Origin: Microcebus murinus
Lineage: Eukaryota; Chordata; Mammalia; Primates; Cheirogaleidae
Assembly (NCBI RefSeq): GCF_040939455.1
Contig: NC_134112.1
Location: forward strand, 22,966,501 to 23,030,500
Reading direction: 5' to 3'
DNA length: 64,000 bases
The translations under genes and the position numbers were made by a program. Below the pieces are notes generated by a model that did not search any database, was not told the DNA's origin, and saw nothing but the letters and a program-made list of their open reading frames with translations. Shown in pieces: positions 34,316-47,759 of this stretch. Position 1 is the first letter of the stretch, and each line of letters opens with the position of its first letter.

Positions 34316-34559
34316 GGTATCTTGAGGTCAGGGGACCACACTAGAGGCTTATCAGTGTCACTACCTAGTAAACTTACTCTTGGTAGCCTCCAGTATAAAA
34401 TCCAGGGGCTGTGCCCTTTGGAGTTTCCTTTGGGTCAAACTGTCATGTTTCTGGCATCACAACAAGAAAGGGTGGTGGAAGCAGGGGACCATGCACCAGG
34501 GTCAGTCCCAGGCCTTAAGGAACAAGGCCAGGCTTGGGACTAGAATAATGTCAAAAGTA

Positions 34560-34695
34560 ACATCATGTATTTGTGGAGTATGCTACATATATGAATCTTT
34601 CCTCTATCAGGAAAGTAGAGTGGGTGTCGTTATTCTCATTTAACAGATGAGCAAACCGAGCTGCTAATAGACCGAGAATCAGGTTTCCTGATGTT
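34560..34695 (-). repeat. MIR SINE fragment
   Basis: 'ttattctcatttaacagatg', 'agcaaaccgagctgctaat' resembles the reverse MIR core. Short. Confidence 0.5.
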
Positions 34696-37684
34696 CTTCC
34701 CATGGAAATCCCTGGCACAGCAGGGATAAGCAGGTCAGTGGTGTTGGCTACTCGCAGCCCCCTGACTCAAAGACTTATTCCTCTTCTCTGTTCCTAGAGG
34801 AATTTTACAAACTTTTAAAGCTTAAAAAAAAAAAACAAAAACTTTTGAAACTATTCATAGTTCTATTAACTCTATCCCTGGTGACTAGCATGATGCCAAC
34901 ACTGGCTTGGCACTCAGGGAAGCTTTGTTGCATGAAAAATAAACATGTCTGCTTTTGAGAGGTCCTTCTATCTTCCTTAGCGTCCCTCAAAGTGACTTCT
35001 AACTATAAGAAGAGTTAGTATGCCTTCCTTTCCCCTTAGACAATGGATTCACTCTCTGCACACAGGTCTGGGGTTCAGTGTTCCCGTCATGTCCCTGGGC
35101 TGCACGTTGTTTCCCCAAAGCTACAAAATGTTAAATCCTGCCCAGTTCCAGGGACACTTAGCAAAATGCTGCAGCTATTCATTCGGCCAAGGATGGTGGT
35201 GGGAAATCTTATTTTTCTTTGTTTCCACCCATTATAGATCACACTTAAATCCTTTCAATGGCTGGATAGTGGTATACTGAATATCTGCTTGCTACTTGTT
35301 ATTTCAGTGTCTTTTATAGACATAGATACACATAACGTATATCTTTGTGTATATGAAGGGCATCTACCTGGGTTTTGAGGGTGCTGGTGGATGAAGAGGC
35401 AGAGGGATGTCCACGCTGGGTTTTGCTGTGGAGCTGCACATCTGGTTCTCTATTCCCGTTGGCAAGTGAAAAAAACCAGAAATGCTAAGTGGAATAAGCT
35501 CCGACTGCTGAACGATAATCAAAGGGGTAGTTTTCTTTTATCGACACTCCTAAACCCAGCCCGTTTGATCCTATGCACTTTGAACACTCTCTCATTCTGC
35601 CAAATAAATCTTCCTTGCTCTTCCTAAGAACTGCCCTGTGTTCGCTATATTCTTTGCTTGCGGTTTTCAGTCCTGAAAGAGGAGGACAACAAAGACGTAT
35701 GATTAAACTGCAAACTTATTCCCATGACTGTTAAAGAAATGGGAAAGACCAGGTTGGGACCCTGCCATCCTTCCTGCCAGTGGGCTAATTAAAGCTGTAT
35801 AATCCTGGTTTCATTCGAGTCCATTTAAGCATCAGGTGTCAAGGCTGACCTGGCTCACTCCTGAAACTGCTGCTGACCTCCCAGCCTGCTGTGTTCTGGT
35901 TCCAGGCAGAGAGGCCTTTGTCTCTGACGGCGCAACATGCCCAGCTGCTGCTCCAACTGTTCTCCAGGGACAGATGGCCCCTCTCAATGGGAGAGAGACA
36001 CAAAAGCACTGAAGGAACGGTCTCACTGTCTCTCCGAGAATGCAATTCACTTCATTCAAAATAGTCACAATTCACCCCAAACTGAAGGGCCTGTGTGGGC
36101 TCTAAATTGGACCGAAGTACCTTGTTTAGAAATGAATAAAGAACCTGATGCTTTTTGGGTGGGTGGATTGTGCAGTGCTGGAATTGCTGTCTTTCCCATA
36201 TAATTTCTCCAGCTGTTTTACTGAGACTGAGATCTAAGCTTTTGGCTAATGACTGATGTTTTTCATGGATTCTTTAGATGTAGAAACAGGGGGCACTCCA
36301 CATCGCAGAGGAAGACTAGGTTTTGTTAAGCAGCTCACACATTTGAACATGTTGTTGTTTGCTTTTTTGTTGTTTGGTTTTCGTGTGCAGTTTTTGAGAG
36401 AATAAACAACAACATATTTTATGTCTGAGTGTATTAATCCATTTCCTTAAACAAGAATTTTGAAAATCTTACTCAAATTTCTTAAATGCCAAACTTAAGA
36501 AAGCACGGTAGGGTTATTGTTTGAGAGAATGGAACATTTGTCAAGTCAAGCTCCTTAAAACTTCTGTGAAACTAAGACCCAAGTAATGTAAAATTTAAGG
36601 GGAAGCAGCTATTACAAAGTTCTCAGCTGTCATTTTTCTTCCTGCCCCAGGTTACTCTCTGCTCATATTCGGTATTCATCTCCTTTTCTTTGTATTTTCT
36701 TTGCTGTCAACATGACTCTCCACCTCTGGCCAAAAAAATAAGTGCCTCAAATGATTGACATATGGGTTTTATTACAAAGGTCAAGACACTCAATTTCTGG
36801 CCCAACTGCATAGTGGGCCCCGAGTGTCTTTCTCTAGCTTGTCCTCCCTCCCTGCCTCTGTTGCTCACTCCTTGAGCCTGAGAAATCTCTGCCAGAGGCC
36901 ACACATTTGCCAAATTGCATTTTCTTGTCACACTACACTATGGCAATTTGCAGAGCAATACAGAGTGTACCTAACAGAGCCTCCGGCTTCTTTCCACCAG
37001 GTTCTTTGGTCAGCAATTGAGTAAGGTGTATCTTTATCTGCAGAAAAAAATCAAATTAACCAGTTGTGTTCTGTATGTGAACTATCCCATGTTGTCAACA
37101 AGAGAGAAAACTATTAATGTTTTTCAAAATTTCACCATTAAAAATATAATATCTCTAGTCCCCTACTGTACTGCTCACAGTGAACGATCACCCAAACAAA
37201 ATAGTCCTTGATGCCATTCACAGCTGAGAAGCTGACAATGCCCAGCGTAGTTTCTGGGGATATTTAGGAACTTGGTAGTGCTGAGACATGGACACTTGCA
37301 CATTCCAAATAGACTCTAAGGTTATTTCTGGTTTCCTCTGCGAATGGCGACTGGAGATTTTCACACTCTACAATTGGACCTCATACTTGTATACTATGTT
37401 GGGAAGACCAGCCTTATACCAAGTACATGGCCCTATTATCCCTTTCCAGCTGGAATGTCAGAGTATGTGTGATGATGCAGACATCTCACACAGCCACTGC
37501 CTGCTGTGGGCAGAGAAACTACTGTCATGTTAGTGTGCAAGCATGAATATTGTGCAAGCAGAATAAGGTAGTTCAGTCTGAAATGACCACATCCAATTTG
37601 ACCTCAGGGTTATTTTAATGCAATAAAATTATTCTTGGATATGCTGCAAATATAGCTCCTCCTTCCTTTCCTTTCTCTCTTCCT

Positions 37685-38975
37685 TCCTTCTTTCAGCAAA
37701 TATTTATTGAGCATCTATTATTTAATCAGGCACTGTATTAGGCCAGTGGGATAGAGCTGTGAACAACTGACAAAAATCTCTGCCTTCTTGGAGAACAGAC
37801 AATAAACAAAACTACTAAGCATATTATATATTATTTAGAAAGCGGTAAGTGCTATGAAGAACAAAGCAAGAACACAAAATAGAGAGTGACGAGTTGGGAG
37901 GTTCCCATTTAAATTAGGGTGGCCAGGAAAGGCCTCACTGAGAAGGTGACATTTGGGCAAACACTGACAGAGGGTGGCAGGTGAGCCAGGTTGGTATCTG
38001 GAGGAAGAGCATTCCAGGCAGAGGCTACAGCAAATGCAAAAGCCACAAGATAGGAGCAAACGTGGCATGTTCAAGAAACAGCAAAGACCAAGAGTGCTGC
38101 AGTGTTGTGCTAGGAGATGAGGTGGGCGACCTAGGATCTCTAGGAGACAATGGGACTTCCACTTTTACTCCCAACGATGTGAGCAGCTGCCACGGAGTTC
38201 TGCACAGAGCTGTGGTATGATCTGAGTCACTTTACAAAAGCATTGCTCTGCCTTCTGTGTTGAGGACCATAGGAGGACAAGGGTACAAGCAGGAGAGCAG
38301 TTAAAAGCTACTGCAAGAATCCAGAAAGGGGAGACAGTGGCTTGGGCCAGTGAGGGAGCAGAGGAGCTGGATGAGGTGGTCAGAATATCATTTCACGGTA
38401 GAGTCTGTAGAATTAGCTCACAGATTGGATGTGAAGTGCACAAGAAAAAGAGAATCCCAGGATAATGGCACAGTTTGGGGCCTGACCAACCAGGTAGCCG
38501 ACATTTCCATAGAATGAGATGAAGGCGACACTAGGAGTAAGAGTGAGGCAGAAGGTCAGGCCCTCCATTCTGTAATGCACGTTAACATCAAGTAACGGTT
38601 GGACACATAAACCTGGAGTCCCGGGGAGAGATGGGTGCTGGAGATCTACTTTTGGGTACTATCATTGGTAGATGGATTTTAGAGGAGGAAAGTGAATGGA
38701 GATGGACAACAGCAGAGACCCCAGGACTAGGTCCTGGGCCACTCCAACCTTTAAGAGGTCACAAAATTGAGAAGGACCTAGCCAAAGAGAAACACCAGGA
38801 AAGTTTGATATCCTGGAAGCCAAGTGGAAAGACGATCAACTGTGGCCAATGCTGCTGGTAGGTCAGGTGTGATGGGGACTGAGCAGGCCCCACGGGGTTG
38901 GCATCACAAGTGAGTGTTCACTTTGGCAAGATCAGTTCCCAGGAGCAGTGGGGAAATCCGAGTGCAGGTGCTTTA
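37685..38975 (-). mobile_element. L2 LINE, long antisense fragment
   Basis: About 1.3 kb in continuous L2 order: 3' end 'cagcaaatatttattgagca'; 'aggaaaggcctcactgagaa', 'ggtgacatttgggcaaacac', 'agagcattccaggcagagg', 'ggtatgatctgagtcact', 'tctgccttctgtgttgagga', 'ctactgcaagaatccag', 'tcctgggccactccaacctt', 'atgctgctggtaggtcagg'. The sense strand of this L2 would encode the C-terminal reverse transcriptase part, but stops break it throughout. The longest L2 piece in the window. Confidence 0.88.
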
Positions 38976-39724
38976 GGAATGGGAGGTGAGCACTGTAGAG
39001 CCAGCGCTCGGGAGTGCTAGAGAACAAAGGGGGCAGTGGAAAGGGTAGGGTTGGGGGTAGATCCACAGAGCCTGCTTTTCTTTTCCTTTTAAGAAAGAAA
39101 AAAAGCCAGCGGGATGTCCCCTGCCCATCATAAAACCACAGCCCATGTAATAAAGAGTCTGACTCCATTTCTGGCGTTTGACTTGCTCGCAGTTTACAAA
39201 TCAACAAGAAGGCCAGTGCGCTCCTCCCTTGGTGCGGTGGGAAGTTCAAACCATGCAAGCCCTGATGGTATGAGAGCTTTCATCCACCTCCACCTCCTAA
39301 CCATCATAGCACCCTAAGCCATTGTGCCCCCAGAGTCTCTCAAGCCATTTTTGGACTTGATTAGAGGTCTGTCCTGCTCCCATCAAGAAAATCTCATTGT
39401 ATGAACAATAAAACTCTACACATCTGTTTGGTGCATGTATGGCATCATTAGTCTCAACACCAAACCAAAATTTGGGGTGAGGGGTCCATTTGACCTCTGT
39501 GAAGTGGCCACAGCAGCCCGCAGCAGCTGGACAGCACCTGAGATACAGTCTGTGTCTCCTCCCCCTCCCCCACATGTTTCCAATGCTCTGAACCCAGGAC
39601 TCATTCTTTGAAGACGTCATATTCTCTTGTGAAGCTGTATCTCTGCACACAGGGTCCTTACCACATAAAACATAAGTCATATTAGAATCATGTAAGCAAT
39701 GAAATAGAAAAAGAAACCGTAACA

Positions 39725-39905
39725 ATTACTAAACCCAAGAATGTGCCAGGCACATTAACCATATTCCCATTTAATCTGTACAATAGTCCTATGTATTATT
39801 ACCCCCATTTCAAATATGAGCAAACTGAGCCTGAGAGCTCTCACTATTCAAGCTTGCAAAGCTAATAACGAGGATTTCCATCCAGAACTAGCTGCTTCCA
39901 GAGTT
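39725..39905 (-). repeat. MIR SINE
   Basis: 'aatgtgccaggcacattaac', 'tcccatttaatctgtacaat', 'agcaaactgagcctgagag'. A second MIR-like stretch follows at 40075-40170 ('tgcccagattatcatagcc', 'aggtccctgaactgaaggcc'). Confidence 0.75.
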
Positions 39906-40074
39906 CCTACTCTTAAACTTCATGTGATTTTGCCTCCACATATTTGTTCCAGAGTAGGATGTAATATCCTAAGAACCCTTGATTCACATTTTCAAATCTC
40001 TTTAGTAGCAAGAACCACAAAGAGCACTAACAAAGGTTTATAATATAAATAAATGCATCCGTCTGGTCTACCCC

Positions 40075-40170
40075 ATATCCTAGAGACTTGCCCAGATTAT
40101 CATAGCCAGTTTGTTGTAAAGCCAGGTCCCTGAACTGAAGGCCTAAGCTCTTTCTACTGTGCAACAACAG
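40075..40170 (-). repeat. MIR SINE fragment
   Basis: Right-hand MIR text only ('gacttgcccagattatcat', 'ctaagctctttctactgtg'). Confidence 0.55.
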
Positions 40171-40214
40171 GTCTGATCAATATCCATGTTCCCAGACTGT
40201 ACAAGTTAAAGAAG

Positions 40215-40215
<1 letters not shown>

Positions 40216-40251
<36 letters not shown>
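40216..40251 (+). repeat. (CA)n microsatellite
   Basis: About 18 uninterrupted CA units. Confidence 0.97.
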
Positions 40252-40254
<3 letters not shown>

Positions 40255-40261
40255 GCAGGAA

Positions 40262-40700
40262 ATTGCCAGACAACATACATTGTTAAAATTATCTTAGAAA
40301 GTAATTTGGTCATGTGTATCAAGAATTTCAAAATGTTATTACCCTTTAAGATTCAGTAATTTAATTTCTAAGAATCTATCCTAAGGAAATGATTCTAAAC
40401 ACAGAAAGGCAGTAATAGCAGCATTATTTCTAATATTAAAAATGGAATATATTGTGCATGTCCTAATATCAGGAAATAACTAAGTAAGTATGACACTCAT
40501 GCAACAATCAAAATGATGTTTGTGAAGAGTATACAATAATATGGCTATAATATGCTTCGTGAAAAAAGCAGAATACAAATGATTACCATACTATGTTTAA
40601 AGATACATTTTTTTAAATCCTAATGCATAGGAAATCATTGCAAGGAAATAGATCAATGTATATATATGTTTCTTTACCTTTCAAAATTCCTTTATTTATA
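40262..40700 (+). mobile_element. L1M LINE 3' fragment
   Basis: 'taatttctaagaatctatcc', 'taaggaaatgattctaaaca', 'gcagcattatttctaatatt', 'agaatacaaatgattaccat' fit old L1M 3' UTRs. Confidence 0.65.
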
Positions 40701-41639
40701 TTATCTTTATCATTAGAATAAGGAAAACAGTAACATTTTGCCATAGAGAAACAAAAACATTTACCTCCAGTTTGCATTAGCTTTGTTTTGCATTTGTGCT
40801 AGAAGGTCTTTACTTTAGGGGAAAAAATGAAGTAAGTTCTAAACACAACTAGAAACTGAGTAAGTCTAAAGTATGAGCGCCTTTTGTGGTAGGGATCTCA
40901 CAGCTGGAATATATTCACAGAAACTCTCAGAGGTGCAAAACGAGTGATTAAGTAACATTAATTGAAAGTGAAAACTCTTAATCTAGCAGGTATTAAGGAA
41001 GGATTCACACTCTGTGGGACCTAAAACATGCTATTTTATGGCCTCTATTGATAGAAATTAAATCTTTCCAAAATGCAAGAGAGATCTTTGTTTCCTGTAA
41101 AAACATGATTTAGCTGAAATCCCTGAGGATATTTTCACCTTGAGCCAAGAGAACTAAAAGTTTTAAAATAAAAATACTGTATCATGCTGCTTTAATCATA
41201 TATATTATTATTTGCAAAAGTCAGGAGATAAAAGAATAATGAGTAAGTATTATCATGTTTATATACCAAATTTTCTTAAATAAATGTATCCAGACCTGTA
41301 AAATTACATCTCAGTATATGTAATATAGCTATGAGAATTTGAGCTTTTGTAATATTTCAGTGATGATTTGGGATGAAATAACTTCATTTTAAATAACTCA
41401 AAAGTTTTCTAGCTTAATTTTTTAACCTCAATCATAATAACATAGCTCCATTTAAATTTTTTTTGTTAATAACTAAATGTTTCCAGACATCTTCTGAAGA
41501 GTTATTTAAGAAGCTAGCATTGTAATTGGCCATGTGCTATTTCAGTTTAAAATACTGTGTGCTTATCAAACTCATGGTCAGAGAAATGGCAATTAAACTC
41601 TAAACATGGTGAAAACTTTTGTTTGCCAAGAATTCCTTG

Positions 41640-41870
41640 TTGGGAGTGAGAACTCTGGAGTTAAGCTATCTGGGTTAAAATCCCTGCTTCAACCCTTCCC
41701 AAATGGGTGACCTTGTGCCAAGTTATTTAACCTCTTTGTGCTTCATTTCCTCCAATGTGAGATGTGGATAATAACAGCAGGTCCCTTATAGAGGATTAAA
41801 AGTGCAATTTAAGTTATATAATGGATGTTACTCAAACCCATGCCTGGCACTATTTTATATATGTGTATGC
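41640..41870 (+). repeat. MIR SINE
   Basis: 'gagaactctggagttaagc', 'gtgaccttgtgccaagttat', 'ttaacctctttgtgcttcat', 'gtggataataacagcaggtc', then 'catgcctggcac'. Full order. Confidence 0.85.
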
Positions 41871-44089
41871 ACATATAACTTAATGACTAACTTTTGTGAT
41901 TGTTCAGGTAATGTTTTCAAAGTAAGGCCTAATTTTTGGAAGGTGCTGACCTTTCAGTTTAACTAAGACTACCTTTATTTCATGTAATATGGGGGAAAAA
42001 AGTCCCTTTCTGTCTTGTCACAATTCGTAAACATATGGTCATTTCAATTTGATCAGAATCAACAGAGAGCTGAGAAGCAGCAGGAAGAATTTAATCATAA
42101 ATGGCAATTCTAGGAAGGCATTTGGTGGAAGGGACATGAAGTTACACTGAAGATGTGTAAATGCTGCAAAAGCAGGCTGTGTCCTGAAACATTTTGATGC
42201 TATCAGAAGGAAAAAAGCAAGAAGGGTGTGTTTTAGGATGTGAATTGACAAAAACAAACAGAATGAAGGATTAGATTATAGCTCCTGTTGGTCCTGGGCT
42301 CCATCCAGGGCTGCATTTGGGGAAGAGCCTCCCATACTCTTGGACAAAGTTACAAACAACAGCAGGGCAACCTGTGACCGTCCCTGTGGGCTCAAAATCT
42401 TTACTCTCAGCTTCCTCACCCTGCACGTGTAACTGGGTGTTGGAAGCAGATGGAGTGCCTTGCTCCTGTGATACAGCAGGCTTCTCTGGAGACGTGCAAA
42501 ACTGATGACACATTTCTAAGCGCAAACATCAGCTACACGCAGCAGTCACCTGGCCATTCTGAGTGTATCAGGAATAACCATTTTCAAAAGAAAGTCTCTC
42601 CAAATCCACCCTTATGAATGGTTCTTAGACTTCTCACAGGACGCTAAGCATATTTGTGCTGACCCACTTCTGTTAACATCTACTCACGTTTCAAATTAGT
42701 GTTTCTTAAAATACCAGTTACCACCAGTTGTTCTGCGATTAAATGTGTTTGGAAAATTCTACATATATCCCTTTCTTGGAGAATAACCATTTAGATCACT
42801 ATTTAAAACTATCAGCATTTTCCAAACTTATTTATAAGGTCAATGAATATCCAGCAGCATTGGTGTTTGGGCAACTGATACTTAACTTCGGGACTGTTGT
42901 TGATTAAAACAGATAATACACATAGTTTCTAGTGCCCCAAACACATGAAGGGCTCTATAAAGCTCAGCTGTGATTATTATTATTAATAACTACTCTTTAA
43001 ATAAGCTTAGTTAGCAGTCCCGTTGTATCACAAACAATGCACACGGAATTAGACTGGCACTGGTTTTGCCAGCAGGCCCTAGGTGACATGGTGGGGAGTG
43101 AAGATGGTTATTAAGTGTCCTTTTTCTTCCATGTGGTGAGCCATTCAGGGCCAGTGGATGAGGTGACACCAGTTCAAGGTAAGCACAGGATTACTGGCCC
43201 CAGTTGTCAGCATAAAGTGCATTTCAGGTAGGTCAGTTCCAAGCAGGCAGGGCGGGAAGCACTACCTCTGGGCACTCAGTCCCAGGTTTGTACCTCAGCA
43301 GAACTTGGACACATCTCTGGTTCTCATGGGGCTCTCAGAGTTGCCATGGTGTCTTCTTGCTGGACAGAGCCCAGGGTGTCATCTGAATCCCAGCATTCCA
43401 CATGATGACCCCTTCAGCTCCCTGGTGCCAGTGAGTCTGAAGTCCCAAGATCTCCAGGTCCTGACCTCAGGCTCTGAAATGTACCTTATTTTCTAAAGCC
43501 TCCCCCACCCCACCCAATGGATAAGAAATAGTCTCTTAAAGAGGTCCTTTAGCCCTAAGTGATATTTCAACAATGTGAATCCGCAGGAAACTGCCCTTTT
43601 ACTGTTTGCCCTGAGCGCTTCCAGAAAACTGTTGCACTCTGGCAAAACACAAAAGCCAACTGCCAAGATGCTAAGGAGGAGGAGTGCATGTGCAGGGAGG
43701 GTGGAGGCCTGGAGGTGTCACTGCTCTGGGTGTGCTTGCCCACTGCCGGCTGTGCATCTGCACAACTGCTTTGCTCTGGTTTCTTAACATGGGCTCTGTT
43801 GCTGCATTAGGAAGGCTCCCTGCCCTGCCATTGGTCTAGCTGGTGCTACAGGTTCCTCTCTCAAAATTGGCAGAACCTAAGAGGAGCACTGAATTCAGAA
43901 AAGAAGTGAATGTGCCACATTGCCAGCACATTCCAGGTGTGATGGGAGGCTGGGGGGGGTGGAATTCTTCCCTCCCCAAAAGCAAGCGATATGTGTCAAT
44001 GAAAAAGATGCTCAAAAGGTGATAAAATGAGTTAAAGTGAGATTACCTTCTGTTGGGATTCTATGGGTCAGTTTCTAAGAACTAGGAGT

Positions 44090-44612
44090 GTGGGGTTTTA
44101 AAAATGACTGCAAAAGTCTTTTACATTCCTCCTACTAGATGTGGGGTATATGTCTCTTCCTCGGGAATCTGGATGGACTTGTAATTACTTCCACTAACAG
44201 ACAATGATGGAGGTATTTCTGTGTGGCTCCCGAGGCCAGGTCATAAAAGGCAAGGAAGCTTCTGCCTTGTTCACTGGAGCCATGAGCTGTCATGTAGGAA
44301 GTTCAACTCGCCCAAGGCTGCCATGTTTGGCAGAAGCATAAGCTACATGGAGAGGCCTCATGTGGGCACTCCTACAGACAGTGCAGCTGAGTTCTGCGTG
44401 CATGTCCCCAAGCTCAGGCGCCACGTGTGTGAATGAAGGAGACACCCAGTGATTCCAGTCCCCAGCTGCTGAGTCCCCATCAAGCCTTTGGGTCTTCCCA
44501 GATGAGACCTAATTTCTGATCCAATAGAACCTGTAACCAGAACGTATACAATGGATATTTTACACTACTAGGTTTTGAGGTGGTTTGTTATTCAGTAGTA
44601 GTATCCAAAACA
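44090..44612 (+). mobile_element. MLT1-type solo LTR (ERVL-MaLR, older subtype)
   Basis: 'tggacttgtaattacttcca', 'ggctcccgaggccaggtcat', 'aaaaggcaaggaagcttctg', 'gtgggcactcctacagacag', 'gattccagtccccagctgct', 'tttgaggtggtttgttattc' follow the MLT1 G-K group. The 71-codon frame within it (44221-44436) is chance. Confidence 0.75.
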
Positions 44613-45039
44613 GGCTTTGGTGCCATGGCCTGTGGAAGCCTCTTACACTCCCAAAGTGAAAAGCTAATGTCCTTGAGGCCCAACCATATGTGTTTAATCA
44701 TATTTACACTAAACTATCAAGTCTTTAAAAAAGGATTAATGTTCATCAGTATCACATATGGCAGCAAGCTTTATGCAGAATGCATTTGTAATTTTGTTTC
44801 TCTGCACAAACAAAACACATCTGAAACAATGAGTATATTTTTTCTATTAATATTATGAGAATAACACTGTTCCGAGTACAGTATTAATATAGGTTAAATG
44901 AATAGGAATTTATAGACACAGATGTTTCAGTGCATATAAAAATAAGGTACTTGTATGCTATAGGACAACAGGAATATATATTAGTAGTTATAATTTATTA
45001 TGCACATGTATCAGACACTGCTCTAGACTCTTTATAATC

Positions 45040-45180
45040 CTCTCTCACCCATCCATCCATGTACACACCCACCCAACTTCCCATTCACCCATCCAGCCAG
45101 TCTACCAGTGAACCATACATCTAACTATTCATCCTTTTATCCATCCATCCTTCCTTCTACCCATCCAACCAACTAGTCAA
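45040..45180 (+). repeat. Degenerate (CATC)n tract
   Basis: Repeated ccatccat, ccaaccaa and acccacc units with many interruptions. Confidence 0.8.
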
Positions 45181-45639
45181 CAAATCAATTGAACAATCAA
45201 CTAACATTTAAGTGAATAACTCCTATGAGTCAGACTCTGTACTATGCTCTGAGCATCCCAAGTGAAATAAGATCCAGTTCTTGTTCTCATTTAAGGTAGT
45301 TCATAGACTAGGGGAAATTTTTAAAGCCTAGGAAGTTTGTCACATTCAGGGTTTTGCTGTTCATTACTATGTTTTGTGCATGAAACACGGAGGCCTCTTC
45401 CTCTAGGCCTGTTTTTCAGTCCTTGGCTAATCTCCATACATGGTATTTTCCCTGAGAATATAAACTTTTATTGCCTGAAAATAAACAAGTCATTCTGTTC
45501 AGTATATACCTTAAATTTTGAGTTTATATGTGTATAGTAAGTCTTCACTTAATATATATAATTGAATGACTTTGAGGGAAACGACATTATTTGAGGACCT
45601 ACTGTACGTCATTTTGCTTAAAGTAGCAGTTTGCAAGAA

Positions 45640-45985
45640 CCTCTGGACAATATTGAGGGCTTATTGTACATGTGTGAAATCCTGGCAAGCTGGGGCACAG
45701 CTGTGAACTTGGGCCTCCCCAGAGTACACTGCATCTCACCTGCCATCATTCCTCTCCTTCGTTCACCCTCCTACTTCTACTCACCCTTCCAATCTCCCCT
45801 GGGTCTCCTGCAGGAGACATCCCCTTACGTCTGTCTGAGAGCAAACTATGCTCCATGGAATTGTCTTTCTTTTGCCTCTTATTTGACCCTGAGTTTTACA
45901 TGGCTCTGTCTCTCTTGCTCATCCCTGTATCCCTGTCTTTAGCATCCTGGCTGGCTGTGTAGCATCCAGTAAGTATTTATAAATG
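45640..45985 (+). mobile_element. L2 LINE 3' end
   Basis: 'cctgcaggagacatcccctt', 'caaactatgctccatggaat', 'ctctcttgctcatccctgta', 'tccagtaagtatttataaat' lie in L2 3' order. Confidence 0.6.
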
Positions 45986-46043
45986 GGGGAAGAAAAAAAC
46001 CAAAAAAAAAAACAAAAAACAAACAAACAGATAAATGAGTAAA

Positions 46044-46089
46044 CTAAGGGCAGGTTCTTTTTTTTTTTATTTCCTAAGGGCAGGTTCTT
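46044..46089 (-). repeat. 16-base direct repeat around a T run
   Basis: 'ctaagggcaggttctt' at 46044-46059 is repeated exactly at 46074-46089, with only T-rich sequence between. Looks like a target-site duplication flanking an insertion that is nothing but a poly(A) tail in minus orientation. Confidence 0.7.
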
Positions 46090-46879
46090 AGGAAATATAA
46101 CTTGATAGGTTGCTTAAAACATGTGGTGTTTCCCTCACAATTTATTACTCTGTCCAGGAATACAGATGAGTATGATTTTAGCTATCCTACGTGAGAACAG
46201 AATCAAATGATAACCATTTATTCTGCAGCACAAGGCGGTGCCATGGAACAAGGCTTCCAGAATCCCAACCCAATGGGCTTCTGCCCCCTTGTGCATATGT
46301 AGTCAAGGAGAAGCTCCGTTCCCTGCCACATGCATGCAGTCATCTGTTTCCCTCCATGGCCTTGTCCAAAGAAGCCACACCGGAAAGATTTGGGACTGTA
46401 ACAATTAATGATGCTCTAATGAAAAGTCCTGAAGCCAGGATGATTTTTAAGTAAATCATTTTTGACCTCGAAAAAAAAATCAGATTGTGACATTTGGAGT
46501 TATAGGATATCTCCCTCGAGCTTCAGATTGTTACCCATAGACCTGCAAATATGAAAGGGAGAATAACAAAAGCATCCTACAAACTTCACGTTCTTGAGAA
46601 ATTCTGGTCAAGGTTAATATGTCCATCACTCCCCACAGGAGACACACAACTCAGCTACAAATCCTCAATGTGGCTGGGCAGGGCTAAAGACCAGAGCTTG
46701 ATGATTTTTCTTTATATTGAAAATAAACATCCTAATTAAAAGAATCATTGCTACTAATTAGGCAAAAACATCTAAGGCATGGGAGAGTAAACACACAGGG
46801 ATTACAGAAAAAGGCACAAATATGTCTGTTCATGAGGCAAAAAAGCTGATGACCATATCAACATTTATTCTTAAGCTGT

Positions 46880-47145
46880 GTGCTGTGATGATGATGATAA
46901 AAGATTACACTTACTGAGACATCATGCTTTGCACTTTACACATATTATCTCATTTGATCCTCAAAACAACCCCATGAAGTAGGTACCAGAGATGGGGAAA
47001 CTGAGGCTTGGGAGGATAGAGAGAATAAATAATTTGCTCAGTCTCACAGTTAGTAAGAGACAGACTGGCTTTTGAGACCAAGAGTGGTCTGGCTTGTGAG
47101 CCCATGTCTTTAACCTTTACACGATTTTTGTACTTTTCATTAAAA
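46880..47145 (-). repeat. MIR SINE
   Basis: 'gcactttacacatattatct', 'catttgatcctcaaaacaac', 'gatggggaaactgaggcttg', 'aatttgctcagtctcacag'. Well preserved. Confidence 0.88.
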
Positions 47146-47399
47146 AAATTAGCTGCTCCAAAATTTGTAGACATTTGTCAGCTCAAGGTGGATGGGGCGA
47201 ATCACTGGGAACTTCTCCTCTTCCGACACTACCCTCATGACCTATGACCTTTTAAAACCATCCTCTCTCAGCACCTGTGAAACTCACTTTGTCTGAGGAG
47301 CTCCTTGGAAGCACAAAGCTATAGGATGCAAAGTCCAGTTTGCACTTAAATCACAGGACAGCACTTTGCCTTTAGAAGGGTACTCTCCAAGAAGCCCCC

Positions 47400-47482
47400 T
47401 GCTGGGTTAAGCCAGATAATGCACAGGAAGGCACTAGCACAGGGCAGGGCACATAATAGATGCTCAATAAATAATGGATGCC
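47400..47482 (+). repeat. MIR/L2 3' end fragment
   Basis: 'agggcagggcacataatag', 'atgctcaataaataatgg'. Confidence 0.6.
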
Positions 47483-47629
47483 TCTGAAGTTGCCCCCAAA
47501 CCTCTATTGTTACAAAAGGGGGATGGGTCTTCCCGCCAGCCAACTCCAGGAAGCAGAGCCTGTCGCCAAGATCTATTCTGAGGGTAGGTGGGGGGATGGG
47601 CCCTAGGAGTTAAATGGCCAATAATGCAG

Positions 47630-47758
47630 TGGTTCCCAATCTTTGCTGCACATTAGAAACGCCTAGGGAGCTTTAAAGCTCCAGATGTCTACTTGGCATC
47701 CCAGACCAATTAAATCAGAATGTCTGGGGGCGGAAGCCAGGCATCAACATTTTAGAAA
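47630..47758. mobile_element. hAT-Charlie (MER1-group) element
   Basis: 'gcagtggttcccaatctttg', 'tgcacattagaaacgcctag', 'ccaattaaatcagaatgtct', 'ggcatcaacattttag'. It abuts the CpG-dense stretch to its right. Confidence 0.65.
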
Positions 47759-47759
47759 A

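Noticed and set aside
39297..39725. 142-codon minus-strand frame
   Set aside because: No recognisable motif; the plus strand here has LTR-like words (aacaataaaactctacac) so it may be repeat-derived.
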